A DNA stretch of 64,000 bases from Monoplex corrugatus. Lineage: Eukaryota > Mollusca > Gastropoda > Littorinimorpha > Ranellidae. Below the pieces are notes generated by a model. The model searched no databases. It worked only from the letters and a program-made list of their open reading frames with translations, and was not told where the DNA came from. A program made the position numbers and the translations under genes. The stretch covers positions 67,946,737-68,010,736 of the forward strand of contig CM060312.1 of NCBI GenBank assembly GCA_030674185.1, written 5' to 3'. Shown piece after piece: positions 1-62,690 of the stretch; within the stretch, counting starts at the first letter, position 1, and each line of letters starts with the position of its first letter.

Positions 1-182
1 ATGACACAAAGCAGTTCCCATCCAGAGTCTTTTTCTCCTTACTTTTTGTATTCGTTGTTTGTTCTCCTGTGATCTTACATTTACACTTGACACAGGCAGC
101 CGAAAATTTGCGCCTGTCTGGTCTGGTTGTATCAGATATGCTTCTGATTCTATTTTCGTGTTTTTCTGGTTCCTGCTTGGGA
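1..182 (+). mobile_element. Foldback (long-TIR) element fragment, right half
   Basis: It matches the interior and right inverted repeat of the complete copy at 22494-22776: ctttttctcc...ttgacacaggc...ggttgtat...tttttctggttcc. The left part is cut by the window edge. Confidence 0.6.
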
Positions 183-204
183 AGACTTGACCCATACCTT
201 TTCT

Positions 205-575
205 TCTGAAATGCCTAGGGAAAAGACTGGCAGAATGGTTCAGACATTCGCCTGCCAGTAACTAAACTCGAGGTTCCAGGATTCGCTCCCCATGGAGGCC
301 TGGACTTTTCTCCTCAGTCTGACTGGAAAAATGAACTGAACATCAGTCCTTTAGAAGGGGACAAAAAACGAGTCAGACCCGCGTGCCTTCTGGCTGCACA
401 TGGCAATTGAAAATCGTGAAGAGTAGGGGATCGCCTGTGTCTGTATAAAACATTGGAGAGAGGTTGATTTCCCAAGTCCCACCCCTTGAAGATCCATTAG
501 CCTTCTTACCTTTCTGAAATCTTGTTAAAAAAAAAAAGAAGAAAGAAATGTGACTATGAATATGAATTTGAATCT
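205..575 (+). mobile_element. SINE-C, tRNA-like head
   Basis: The head around 222-290 has A-box-like GGCAGAATGGTTCAGAC and B-box-like GGTTCCAGGATTCG. The body contains a 'aaaacattgg...ttgatttcc...ccttgaag' module that recurs at 15490-15715, then an A-rich run and gaatatgaat repeats. Confidence 0.55.
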
Positions 576-585
576 AGGAGAGGAG

Positions 586-815
586 ATGGATGCCAGCTCA
601 TGGTGCTGCCCTCACTCCCTAGGGTCCCAGGGTTATGGAACTATCTAGGTTGGACCTCAGGACTTGGCTAGCTCATGGGTTTATGTGCAGGTTTAAGACT
701 TGTGCCGTGATCATTCTGGATCTTCTCCACCACATGGCACCTGTGAAGTAAGCGCATATGGAATCCGTTCCGAGCGTGGAGACATCATCTTAAAAAACTG
801 AAACTGAAACTAAAG
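586..815 (+). repeat. Dispersed repeat R2, uninterrupted copy
   Basis: It shares a long stretch (agctcatgggtttatgtgca, gacttgtgcc, catatggaat) with 63336-63690 and, inverted, with 47455-47590. It ends in a short (CTGAAA)n run, as SINEs often do. This copy lacks the MITE found in the 63 kb copy. Confidence 0.65.
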
Positions 816-966
816 TGCCTGCCTGATGATTGCAAGGACAAGATTGAAGCACGATGTTATTATGATTTGAAAAGTTCATATGGGTTTTTTTAGCATCTGG
901 GAATGAAGAAACTAAGTAACAGTGGGTTGTAAGGCAATTCAGTGTGCAGATGTTATGCTGTGTATG

Positions 967-1134
967 TTAACCCTTTGACTCCTGCATCCTGCTCACCTGC
1001 TGCAAAAACTTAACCCTTTGACTGCAGGAAGCTGGTGGATAGGTTGAGGGAGTCAGAAGGTTAAGTGTTTGCTTTGTTGTCATGGCTGACAGTGCGGGAT
1101 GCTGTTGGACAAGGTGTGGGAGTCAAAGGGTTAA
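967..1134 (+). mobile_element. TTAA nested-palindrome MITE, copy 1
   Basis: It is bounded by TTAA on both sides, with termini CCCTTTGACTCC and GGAGTCAAAGGG (inverted). The inner palindrome has lost most of its left arm. It lies just upstream of HDAC6 exon a. Confidence 0.75.
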
Positions 1135-1355
1135 GATCTCCTGTGATGGGTGGCCCTCTGGTGACTTTGAGTTTGACATTATAATCTAGGAAGTGAGATA
1201 TCACTGAAGAGTAGACAATAATTGAGGGTAATACGTCTCCAACTGTTGGCATTAGCTGTGTCTCTCAGGGTCTTCTCTGTCAGGTGACCTATGTATCAGT
1301 GACTTGACATTGATTACAAGTCTTGCAGTGATGGTTCTGTGTGATGTTCCAACAG

Positions 1356-52754
<51,399 letters not shown>

Positions 52755-53019
52755 AATGATCCGGTCTTGGGGAATCGGTTCTAGGCAACTCTGTATTTTT
52801 AAAAAAATTTTTAAAGCTCAAGTCCATTTGTTTCTGACTGACAATCATTTTGATAGAAAAGGACTGGGTTTTTATACAGTATTGTGATCCTTCTTTGCGC
52901 TGGTTGGTTATCAACATTGTCGGCTGACTGTTTATAAGGATTATTTAACCAGGTAAGGAGGTGTTGGGTTTCTGTCTCCATATCTGGATATGACTTTTGC
53001 TCTGTGTTTTTTATCTCTT

Positions 53020-53932
53020 ACGAGTTGTTCTGTTACTACAAGGTTACAAACGCAGTGTGATGAGATATGATTTATGAGTAACTCTGCGTTTTTTCTCTTA
53101 TGAGTTGTTCTTTATACTACAGAGTTCTTAATGCAGTGTGGTGAGGTATGAGTTTACTCTGTGTTTTCTTTACCTCTAACGAGTTGCTCTTTATACTACA
53201 GAGTTCTTAACACAGTGTGGTGAGGTATGAGTTTACTCTGTGTTTTCTTTACCTATTACGAGTTGTTCTTTATACTACAGAGTTCTTAACACAGTGTGGT
53301 GAGGTATGAGTTTACTCTGTGTTTTCTTTACCTCTAACGAGTTGCTCTTTATACTACAGAGTTCTTAACACAGTGTGGTGAGGTATGAGTTTACTCTGTG
53401 TTTTCTTTACCTCTAACGAGTTGCTCTTTATACTACAGAGTTCTTAATGCAGTGTGGTGAGGTATGAGTTTACTCTGTGTTTTCTTTACCTCTAACGAGT
53501 TGCTCTTTATACTACAGAGTTCTTAACACAGTGTGGTGAGGTATGAGTTTACTCTGTGTTTTCTTTACCTCTTATGAGTTGTTCTTTATACTACAGAGTT
53601 CTTAATGCAGTGTGGTGAGGTATGAGTTTACTCTGTGTTTTCTTTACCTCTTATGAGTTGTTCTTTATACTACAGAGTTCTTAATGCAGTGTGGTGAGGT
53701 ATGAGTTTACTCTGTGTTTTCTTTACCTCTTATGAGTTGTTCTTTATACTACAGAGTTCTTAATGCAGTGTGGTGAGGTATGAGTTTACTCTGTGTTTTC
53801 TTTACCTATTACGAGTTGTTCTTTATACTACAGAGTTCTTAACACAGTGTGATGAGGTATGAGTTTACTCTGTGTTTTCTTTACCTATTACGAGTTGTTC
53901 TTTATACTACAGAGTTCTTAACGCAGCATGAT
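53020..53932 (+). repeat. 79-bp tandem array, about 11 units, just after the HDAC6 stop
   Basis: Each unit is acgagttgttctttatacta + cagagttcttaacacagtgt + ggtgaggtatgagtttactc + tgtgttttctttacctatt. Units differ by a few substitutions (aacacag/aatgcag). Confidence 0.95.
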
Positions 53933-54116
53933 GTTAACAGTTTGTTTTTGATGATGCACTGATGACTCACTTTGTGATGAAGTTCGGAAATGAAACTGTT
54001 GAAAAAACGTGTTTTTTACTTGGTTTGCAAACAGCTCACAAAAATGTACTCTCAGAACTTCCTGTAGTGTAGCGTACATCAGTTTGAAACTGAAGATATA
54101 CATCCATATTCGGATG

Positions 54117-54297
54117 TTAACCCTTTGACTCCCACACCCTCCCTATCTACCAACAGCAAAAACTTAACTCTTTCATTCCCTCCCTGCAGGAAGCTGGTGA
54201 ATACGGTGAGGGAATCAAAGGGTTAAGTTTTTGCTGGGCTAGCATGGTCGGTAATGCAGGATGCTGGTGAACAGGGTGCAGGATTCAAAAGGGGTAA
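54117..54297 (+). mobile_element. TTAA nested-palindrome MITE, copy 8
   Basis: Left TTAACCCTTTGACTCC; inner module with a left-arm deletion; right end decayed (GGATTCAAAAGGGG). Confidence 0.8.
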
Positions 54298-54564
54298 AAC
54301 ATATGTTGTCGATCTGTATGAGAAACATCAGCTTTCATTTGTGTTTCAGCAGATGTTACATTTGCTGTCGTGGTATGTCTCTGAGTTACCTTTCTTTGGA
54401 ATCGCATTAAATGACTGAATGATTGAAAATTGAAATTCCCATTTTACACTGCAATCACCTGTATTTTTCACATCAGTTTTAACTGTTACCTTTTCCCTCA
54501 TACCTCTCATGTTATCTGTCATCATACTAAAACGGAAAAAATACTTATCTTCTCTGAATTCACT

Positions 54565-54940
54565 CAGTCGCTGTGGTGTAGTGGTTTGTGCAACAGACTA
54601 CCGACTGGAAGGTTGTGAGTTTGAATCCCTATCAGTCCTTTCAAATAATTGTGGGAGTTTTTGGCTGCTAAGTGGCCCCTATCTAGAGTTGAGCGTGCTG
54701 TGGGCTCACTGGGAAGACTGAGACTACAAAGCGAGTTTCATCCGCTTCACAGTTGCATCATTGAGGATGTTGCTCAAATCTCCTGATCAGCACCTAAGGT
54801 GTCTGTATCTCTCGGGCCAGGTTGACTCCAGGATATGTAATGAAAGTATGCACAGAGTACAGCCCTGTCACACAGTTTCAATCCTAAACGGAATTCCATA
54901 GCTCCACAATTAACATCCTCATCACCATCATCATAATAGC
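54565..54940 (+). mobile_element. SINE-A
   Basis: Head cgctgtggtgtagtggtttg with B box GAGTTTGAATCC (54618-54629); body and atcatc tail as in 14007-14376. Confidence 0.85.
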
Positions 54941-55044
54941 ATTGTAAATAAAACTGTCCTGGTTTCTGGCAAAGAAAATGGGGAAAGAAAACTTCTTTGA
55001 ATTCTTTGCATCTCCTTCAAGACAGATGGTGCTAGGTCTTGTAA

Positions 55045-55165
55045 GTTCCAAGTCCATACTGTCTGGAATTCACATCCAAAGCAAATCTGATTCTTTGCCA
55101 TGCTTTAAAGCTAAACTGAAAACTCATCTTTTCCATACAGTCTTTCCCTGATGGCAAGATATCCT
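55045..55165 (+). pseudogene. LINE ORF2 C-terminal scrap (FKxKLKTHLF)
   Basis: VWNSHPKQI, then in another frame CFKAKLKTHLF: the W-N-x-L-P ... F-K-x-x-L-K-T-x-L-F ending of many LINE polyproteins. Very short and frameshifted. Confidence 0.55.
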
Positions 55166-55169
55166 GATA

Positions 55170-56510
55170 GATATTTATCTTGTCACTCTGGTGTGATGTG
55201 GTGTGTGTGCATGTGTGTGTTAGCATGTGTACATATATTTGTGCATGTCATCTTGCATGTGCAATGTGTGTGTATGTGTGTGTGTCTGTTTGTGTGAGTG
55301 TGTGTGTGTGTGTTGGCATGCATTAATTGTGTATGAATTGGATTTGAATGAGAGTTATAATTTAAGATACGTCACATTTTAAAACATGGTTGTTACATTT
55401 TATGAAAGTCTCAGAATAATAACAGAAGTGAATGTTTAACATTATCCTGAAATAAAGTATTCTGGTGGTATATTTTAGATGAAGATAGATTGAGTGGTTG
55501 ATCAGTATTTTTCAACCATTAAGATAGTGACACATGTGTTTGGTAAATTTAAAGATATTCAGGGGAGACATTGATATGTGTGTTATCTTTTAAACATATC
55601 AATACTGCTTTGAATTTTTTTTTTCTGCGGTTTTAGCATCTGTTCCTTTTTATGAAAAGCAAAGAATACTTAGAAAGATGAATGTTTCACTGTTTGCAAA
55701 ACGGTGCTCACAACGACATTTTAAATGAAAATATTCAGGGAAAATGATTTGCATATTAACGATTTAAAACCACAGTAATTGTGTAGTAGTGTTTTAAATT
55801 GTGTTCTCGTTATCTGTAAGATTGTCATATTATTACATTATCTAGATTCATGCCATTTAAAGTTCATTAGCGTTCATTTGTTATAGTATGGCCATAGAAA
55901 ATTGGAAAAGGTCCAAGTGTTTTTATTCCTAATGTCAGTACATTATCATGGCCATAGGAAACTAGAAAAGGTTCAACTCTTTTTATTCTTAATGTCACTA
56001 TATTATTTTCAAATTATTTTCATATTTGGTTCTATATGACATTGTATGCAGTACCTTGGCAACCTGAAAACTAGTTCATTTACGTTTGAAATTAATCTGC
56101 AGTTTATTTTTGAATGAAATCAGTTGTAATCTTATTTCCTGTTTATCTGTTGTTGTTTTATTTTGTTTCTTTTTGTTTGTTTGTTTTTTCTTCTTTTTTG
56201 TTTTGTTTGTTGTTTTGTTGTTGTTTTTTTGTTTTGTTATTCAGACATTTTTCATCTGTTGTATTGAAAACTAACAGTATCTGGATGTTGCTTCTTTCTT
56301 TGAATGACTATCTTTGTCTTGATCAATATTGAACCACGTGAAAGAAAGGAAGCTTTTCTCTTCCAGATTGTGAAAGTGTATTGTATCTGTACAACAAACA
56401 TTGCTCAGAAATTTGTAAAAATCCTAGACCATAAATGGAAGGGCATCTGATGTGTTTGTGTGTCAAGCCTTGCAATTGTACAAACTTGAAAAAAAAAGTG
56501 TTTTGATTAT
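55170..56510 (+). other. Intergenic or 3' UTR, one tandem duplication
   Basis: GT-rich at 55195-55320; a 60-bp sequence (tggccatagaaaattggaaa...) is duplicated in tandem at 55886-56005. Nothing else. Confidence 0.5.
55451..55456 (+). terminator. Candidate HDAC6 poly(A) signal AATAAA
   Basis: AATAAA is followed within 25 nt by a GT-rich stretch (tctggtggtatatttt). Other AATAAA copies are at 54947 (inside a SINE tail) and 57484. Which is used cannot be seen from sequence alone. Confidence 0.3.
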
Positions 56511-56514
56511 ATAA

Positions 56515-56638
56515 ACCAGAAAAAAACACGAAAGAAGAATACGAACGCTTATTTAATACAACTAAACAAGACAGGCGCCTGTCTTGTTTTGTTGTATTAA
56601 ATATGCGTTCGTATTCTTCTTTCATGTTTTTTCTGGTT
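56515..56638. mobile_element. Foldback element without interior: 62-bp arms, no loop
   Basis: The arms meet at GGCGCC (56574-56579); reverse complements with three mismatches and one indel. The sequences are the two arms of the 22494-22776 element joined directly. Confidence 0.85.
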
Positions 56639-56799
56639 CCTGTTTGCTTGAACGCGGGCAGTCACACTTGTTTTGGATTTTGCTTACATACTTCAATATG
56701 ATAGGAAAAAATCTGCAGTCAAGTCCAAATCTAAATTCTCTGAAGAATTGGTTTCCTTTATCTGATCATATGTATGTATTAATGAGGGTTTTTTTTATT

Positions 56800-57300
56800 T
56801 CACAACACTCTTTACAGAGGTAAACGTGTAATGTGAGAAATTTTTATTTCACAACACTATACAGAGGTGTACATGTAATCTGAGAAATGTTTATTTAGCA
56901 ACACTCTATACAGAGGTGTACATGTAATCTGAGAAATTTTTATTTAGCAACACCTATACAGAGGTGTACATGTAATGTGAGAAATTTTTATTTCACAACA
57001 CTATACAGAGGTGTACATGTAATGTGAGAAATTTTTATTTCACAACACTATACAGAGGTGTACATGTAATGTGAGAAATTTTTATTTCACAACACTATAC
57101 AGAGTGTACATGTAATGTGAGAAATTTTGATTTCACAACACTATACAAGTGTACATAATTGAGAATTTATTCACAATATACAGAGGTGTGCATGTAATGT
57201 GAGAAATTTTTATTTCACAACACTCTATACAGAGATAAACATGTAATGTGAGAAATTTTGATTTCACAACACTCTATGCAGAGGTGTACATGTAAGATGA
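56800..57300 (+). repeat. 47-bp tandem array, about 10 units
   Basis: The unit is gagaaatttttatttcacaa + cactatacagaggtgtacat + gtaatgt; one unit at 57130-57180 has several deletions. Confidence 0.92.
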
Positions 57301-58215
57301 AGACATTTCTTTGTATATTTTATCCACAAAGTGGTTGATACAGACACAGAATTGAAGAGTACAGTGCAGAACATAAATGGTTCTGTGTCTGGATTTTGTG
57401 TAGATTGGTATTATTGTGCTACACTGTTTACATCTTGATACATTATCTTTCAACATGGAAACAAGAAAACCTTCAGTATTTCGAATAAATCAGTTCGTGC
57501 AAAAACTTACTTGTGTTTAACTTTGTAAAGTTAACATCTTAGAATGTCCATTCATCAAATACGATTAGACAGGCATCACACATACATGGTGCATGTTTCA
57601 ACGTGATTTACTAATTTAAGAAAACACCTGTTATTTAGAATAAATCATTTAGTACACAAACAAAAGTGTTTTTAACCGTTTAACATTGAGCATCTTAAAT
57701 GTCTGTTCCTCAAATATAATTTGACTAGGATCACACATACATGCTTTCATCAAGCCGACATTTCTGTAGATGATTATTTGCGTTGGGAATGGTTGTATAA
57801 TTACGGATTTGTGTCTGTATAATGTTGATGTATTTTTTTGTTTGTTATCACTTGTTTGCAATTTTATTTATATTTCCGGTGTAAACTAACATTGCCAGTT
57901 TGAAGTTTTATATTTATTTCTGGTGTAAACTAACATGAATTCTATACATTCTTTCTTTTATTGTTAATGTGAACAGATGATTACATATGATTCTTTTTAA
58001 ATGTTGCTAGATGTCATGACATTGAAAAACAGATTAAAACGAAAGCTGAAAAAGAATCTTGCCATGCATGTTTCTGAAGCAAGGATGGATGAATGATGCG
58101 AGATATTTCTGGCTTATTTGTTTCTGTAGACTTTATGGGGGGATTTTCAAACAAAACGTCTGCAAAAACTGAACATCTGTTATCCCTATACTCCCTATGC
58201 TGTCTGAAAGGAAGG
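57301..58215 (+). other. Intergenic, diverged local duplication
   Basis: 57485-57605 and 57640-57750 are diverged copies of each other (atcacacatacatg, catcttag/catctta). A G12 run lies at 58216. No gene recognised. Confidence 0.5.
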
Positions 58216-58249
58216 GGGGGGGGGGGGTCATTAATGGGACTGTCATCAT

Positions 58250-58605
58250 TATCATCATGTGACCTGCTGCATGGTGTTGACATCATGGCCCTCCATACGA
58301 ATCTATCCCTTGTTGCTGCATGTACATCTCCCACCTTTTCTTTCCTCAACCACTCTGTAAGTCCAATATTTTCTCCCTGGGTCTACCTGGTGCTTTTTTT
58401 CACTCAGCTTTCCCGTTGTGACTAGGTGCTCTAGTTTCTCTTTCCTCATAAAATGTTCTATAAATGTTGCTTGTCTTTTTATAATCTTCTTCATTAATAT
58501 TCTTTTTGTGTTTGCCTCGTTCAAACCTGTCTCGTTTGTTTTCTTTGTTGTCCATGGAACTTTTAACATTCTTCTTGGAAACCACATTTCAGCTGCTTAA
58601 ATGTT
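58250..58605 (-). pseudogene. LINE C-type ORF2 3' fragment
   Basis: On the minus strand: MWFPRRMLKVPWTTKKTNET, then KRQATFIEHFMRKEKLEHLV and TTGKL, matching the end of LINE C (MWFLRRMLRVPWTAKKTK..HLVTTGKLEGKR). Frameshifted near 58400. Confidence 0.85.
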
Positions 58606-58849
58606 ATGCTAACTTTAAGTGTTGGGGACAATCATACTATAGCTTTTATCTTGCTGATTTGCTTACAAACACAAGTGTTTATACTGGAAACACTGCCAGA
58701 ATTTTAAGCGCCACAGACAAAGAATTTCACTACACCATAACTAAGGGCTTCTTTCAAAGCAGTAGAAGAACATTCTAAAGCAACAAGACATTAAATTCTA
58801 TAGTGCCAATAATACTTCAAGAAGAATACTTACAAAAAAGCTCTGACAG

Positions 58850-59225
58850 TCATGGTGGTGGGGACAAGCGTCATCATCATGTGCCTTGCCGCATGGCGTT
58901 GGAGATCATGGCCCTCCATAAAATCTCTTTTGTTGCTGCGAGTACATCTTCTACCCTTTCTGTCCTTATCCACTCTGCAAGTCCGTCCACAATTTTCTCC
59001 CTGGGTTTACCTGGTGCTCTTTTTTCCCTCTAGTTTTTCTGTTGTGACTAGGTGCCGAAATTTCTCTTGCTTCATAAAATGTCCTATAAATGTTGATTGC
59101 CTTTTCCAAATCTTCTTCATTAATGTTCTTTTTGAGTTTACTTCTTTCAAGATTTACTCGTTTGTTTTATTTGCTGTCCGTGGAACTATTAAGCATTCTT
59201 CTCAGACACCACTCAGTAAAATTGT
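58850..59225 (-). pseudogene. Second LINE C-type ORF2 3' fragment, same orientation
   Basis: Reverse complement ends in the same 3' terminus, including ggccctcca...atgatgatgacg; many frame breaks. It lies 245 bp from the 58250-58605 fragment, from a separate insertion or a duplication. Confidence 0.8.
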
Positions 59226-59384
59226 TGGATACGAGCTGCCTTCCTTTAATCCACAAATAATTGCATGGTATGAGGGCAGGACAGACCAACATGAACACAC
59301 CAGCTTCTGGACAGAACATCTCGCCTGAGGAAGGAACATCTCACAAGCTGTTATATATTGGCTGTTCCTTAATAGTGCTGGATC

Positions 59385-60265
59385 ATCATACAACTTGATC
59401 ATCGTACAACTTCACCAAAGTACAACTTGACCAACGTACAACTCATCATCGTACATCTTGACCAACGTACAACTTGACCAACGTACAACTTGACCATCAT
59501 ACAACTTTACCATCGTACATCTTGACCAACGTACAACTTGACCTACGTACAGCTTGACCATCGTACAACTTGACCAATGTACAACTTGACCATCATACAA
59601 CTTCATCGTCCTACGACTTGACCAACGTACAGCTTGACCATCGTACAGCTTGACCATCGTGCAGCTTGACCATCATACAACTTGACCAACGTACAACGAG
59701 CATAGTACACCTTGACCAACGTACAACTTGACCATAGTTCACCTTGACCATCGTACAACTTGACCAACGTACAACTTGACCATCGTACAAGTTCATCATC
59801 GTACGACTTGACCAACGTACAACTAGACCGTCGTACAGCTTGACCATCGAACAGCTTGACCATCGTACAACTTGACCAACGTACAACTTGATCATCGTAC
59901 AACTTGACCAACGTACAACTTGACCATCGTACAACTTCCATCATTGTACGACTTGACTAATGTACAACTTGACCGTCGTACAGCTTGACCATCGAACAGC
60001 TTGACCATCGTACAACTTGACCAACGTACAACTTGACCATCGTACAACTTCATCATCGTACGACTTGACCAATGTACAACTTGACCGTCGTACAACTTCA
60101 TCATCGTACGACTTGACCAACGTACAACTTGACCATCGTACAGCTTGACCAGTGTACAGCTTGATCATCATACAACTTGACCGTCGTACAGCTTGACCAA
60201 TGTACAGCTTGATCATCGTACAGCTTGACTGTCGTACAGCTTGACCAATGTACAGCTTGATCATC
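59385..60265. repeat. 16-bp minisatellite, about 55 units
   Basis: The unit is acttgaccatcgtaca with caacg/catcg/catca variants. On the minus strand all three frames read the same 16-residue cycle, because 16 is not a multiple of 3, and contain almost no stops. Confidence 0.95.
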
Positions 60266-60950
60266 TGCCATAACCGAAATCACAAAACAGCATGTGGGAA
60301 CAGACACCCCATCCTTGTGAATAACACGTAGCCTATAATGTGGAGTTGAAAAACGAGATCTGCCCGTATTGTACGAAACGCATGCTCTGTGTGTGACCTC
60401 GACACGATTGTGGTGTGTAAATTGAATCTTTGCATTCAGCTCACAGCAGAGCGACCCAGCTGTCAGGAGGTGGAATTAAATTAATGTATATGACTGTGGT
60501 TGTGTTGCGCCAGCCGTAGGTGAAAAGTCGAACTGCCATTATCCCAAATTCCATACCATAGTGTAGACCTTTCGCCGTTAGAGGTAAGTCACGATTATGC
60601 TGTACTCTTTGTGTTATTGGTATTACTGTCAGTGTAGTTAAAAACGAACAAAAAGGGTTATGGTATAAAGCTTCAATATCAAGGAAACAATTGTTTTTGA
60701 AGTCGGTCCCGTTAGAAACGACAGTATCAATTTTTTTGCAAAATTACACGTTTTGTTTTAATCAGACTTTTGAGATAAAGAACCGGACAAACAAACCAAC
60801 AAAACAGCCAATTGAGAGAAATATTTGCATGTACCAATACAATACAACACAACACAACACAAAACACAACACAGCAACACAACACAGTATATACAATAAC
60901 TACACACAAAAAATGCAGCACAATACAATACAGCACAATGTATTACAGGC
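60266..60950 (+). other. Intergenic, no clear gene
   Basis: CAACA-rich at 60840-60905. A consensus donor GAG|GTAAGT occurs at 60581-60589, which could be chance or a 5' exon of a downstream gene. Confidence 0.4.
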
Positions 60951-60955
60951 ATGCA

Positions 60956-61076
60956 TACATACATACATACATACACACTCACACACACACACACACACAC
61001 ACATACATACACACATACACACACACTCACACACACACATACACACACTACCACCACACACACACACACACACACA

Positions 61077-61122
<46 letters not shown>

Positions 61123-61365
61123 CACACGCACACACACTCACTCACACACACACACACTACACACACACACACACTCACTCACACACACACACTCACACAC
61201 ACACACATTCACACACACACCACACACACACGCACACACACGCACACTCACACACACACACACACACACACCGCGCACACTCACACACACACTCACACAC
61301 ACACACACACTCACACACACACACATACACACACACTCACTCACACACACACACAAACACACACA

Positions 61366-61437
<72 letters not shown>
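60956..61437 (+). repeat. (CA)n compound microsatellite, 480 bp
   Basis: (CATA)n start, then (CA)n with CACT, CACG and CATA variants. Confidence 0.96.
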
Positions 61438-61438
<1 letters not shown>

Positions 61439-61440
61439 TC

Positions 61441-61696
61441 TGGACTGAGACTGCGTGACAGGGCTGTATTCTATGCTTGCTTTCATAATGATGATGCCCT
61501 GCCGTCAGCCAGGTCCGAGATATATTAACATCAGTAGTATTGGACAAGAAACTGAGCAACACTTTCCATGACGCTTCCATGATGTGGATGACTTTCGGCT
61601 GTGTGTATCCAGTTTTCACAATGAGCCAAAAGAGCTCGTTCGCTCATCTTTGAGCAGGAGCTGGTCAGCACAGAAAAATCGCATAGTACTTTAAAA

Positions 61697-61727
<31 letters not shown>

Positions 61728-61790
61728 GATTGGGGTCGAACCCATACTTCACAGTCAGCGGTCTGTTGCGAAACCACGTGGCCAAAACAA
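61441..61790 (-). mobile_element. SINE-A, minus strand
   Basis: The 3' end (gactgcgtgacagggctgta, minus sense) directly abuts (CA)n. The tRNA head with B box complement GGTCGAACCC is near 61734. An internal T24 run lies at 61703-61726. Confidence 0.78.
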
Positions 61791-61835
61791 AAACTCTTTG
61801 TCAGTTCTTTCGAATAAACGCACAGGCCCTGGCCG

Positions 61836-62025
61836 CTACCCTTTGACTCCTGCACCTTATCCACCAACTGCAAAAACTTAACTCTTTGACTCCCTCGCCC
61901 TTTCCATCAGCTTCCTGCAGGAAGCTGATGGAAAGGGCGAGAGAGTCAGAGTTAAGTTTTTGTGTTGCTAAAGTGGCTAACAATGCAGGATGCTGGTGGA
62001 CAGGATGTCGGAGTCAAAGGGTCAA
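61836..62025 (+). mobile_element. TTAA nested-palindrome MITE, copy 9
   Basis: The outer ends have decayed (CTAC left, TCAA right); inner palindrome centred on CTGCAG at 61914-61919 is well kept: cttcctgcag/ctgcaggaag with ccctttccatcag arms. Confidence 0.82.
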
Positions 62026-62049
62026 TGTTTCTATCACTCTTGTCGTGTC

Positions 62050-62165
62050 AGCTTCGTTCGTTCTTTGATTTAATGTCTTTTCACCAAGAGTGATATCAGA
62101 CAGTGTTAGCTTAGTGTTTCTTTCGTCCTGCCCCTCCCACCTCCCACCCCTCTTCCCCATTTCAA
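62050..62165 (-). mobile_element. LINE A/B-type 3' terminus, minus strand
   Basis: The reverse complement reads atcactcttggtgaaaagac and attaaatcaaagaacgaacg, preceded by a G/C-rich pyrimidine tract as in LINE A. Confidence 0.8.
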
Positions 62166-62242
62166 GACCTTGCCAGTACATAGGGTTTTGCGCAGGCTCA
62201 GGGAGTCTGCTACATAATAGTTGGCAGCTTTTGTCGGACGCC

Positions 62243-62312
62243 AGGGCATAATCATTATGAAAGCAAGCATAGAATAGAGCCCTGTCACGCAGTCTCAATG
62301 ATAGGTGGAAAG
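62243..62312 (+). mobile_element. SINE-A 3' fragment
   Basis: gaaagcaagcatagaataga and gccctgtcacgcagtctcaa match the SINE-A 3' segment in + orientation; 5'-truncated. Confidence 0.65.
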
Positions 62313-62690
62313 CATACAGAATTGTCAGAATGCGATAAATCCCTCTTGCAAAAACTTAAAACTCCAAATATTATGTACAGACTTTCTGTTACACGCGCAA
62401 GAGAAGAAAATGCTTGGCACTTATGTTGTCAACGGATTTTCGTTTCTGCATTTTTCGATAGCTTGTATATAGTTTAATCGTGCCTTTATATTTATTGTTA
62501 CAATTAGTTCATTGTTGATATCCCGACAAGACCCTTGACACTATCGTTTTTGTTTTGTTTGTTTTGTTTTGTTTTTCATCTGCGCACAATTTAGATGCAA
62601 GCACAGCTCATGTAACTTGTATTATTGATCCAAATGATTAAATTCTTCAGTCAAAGGCATATAACTTGTTAAATCGATAAAATTTGTATA
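62313..62690 (+). other. Intergenic, no recognised element
   Basis: AT-rich, with a GTTTT run at 62548-62575. Confidence 0.5.

Larger units (their letters stand above)
52755..55480 (+). other. Probable HDAC6 3' UTR / downstream region
   Basis: The sequence runs on from the stop codon without a donor I could defend. The first AATAAA outside a recognisable SINE is at 55451. If it is used, the UTR is about 2.7 kb and contains the 79-bp array, a MITE and a SINE. The extent is a guess without transcripts. Confidence 0.3.

Noticed and set aside
1..1355. Search for the preceding HDAC6 DAC1 exon (the one ending in the strand before Gly-Gly-Tyr)
   Set aside because: No matching open segment was found; the stretch is filled by a foldback fragment, SINE-C, R2 and a MITE, so that exon must lie upstream of the window.
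60581..60589. Consensus splice donor GAG|GTAAGT, possible 5' exon of a downstream gene
   Set aside because: A single donor word without a promoter, open frame or matching acceptor in the window is not enough.
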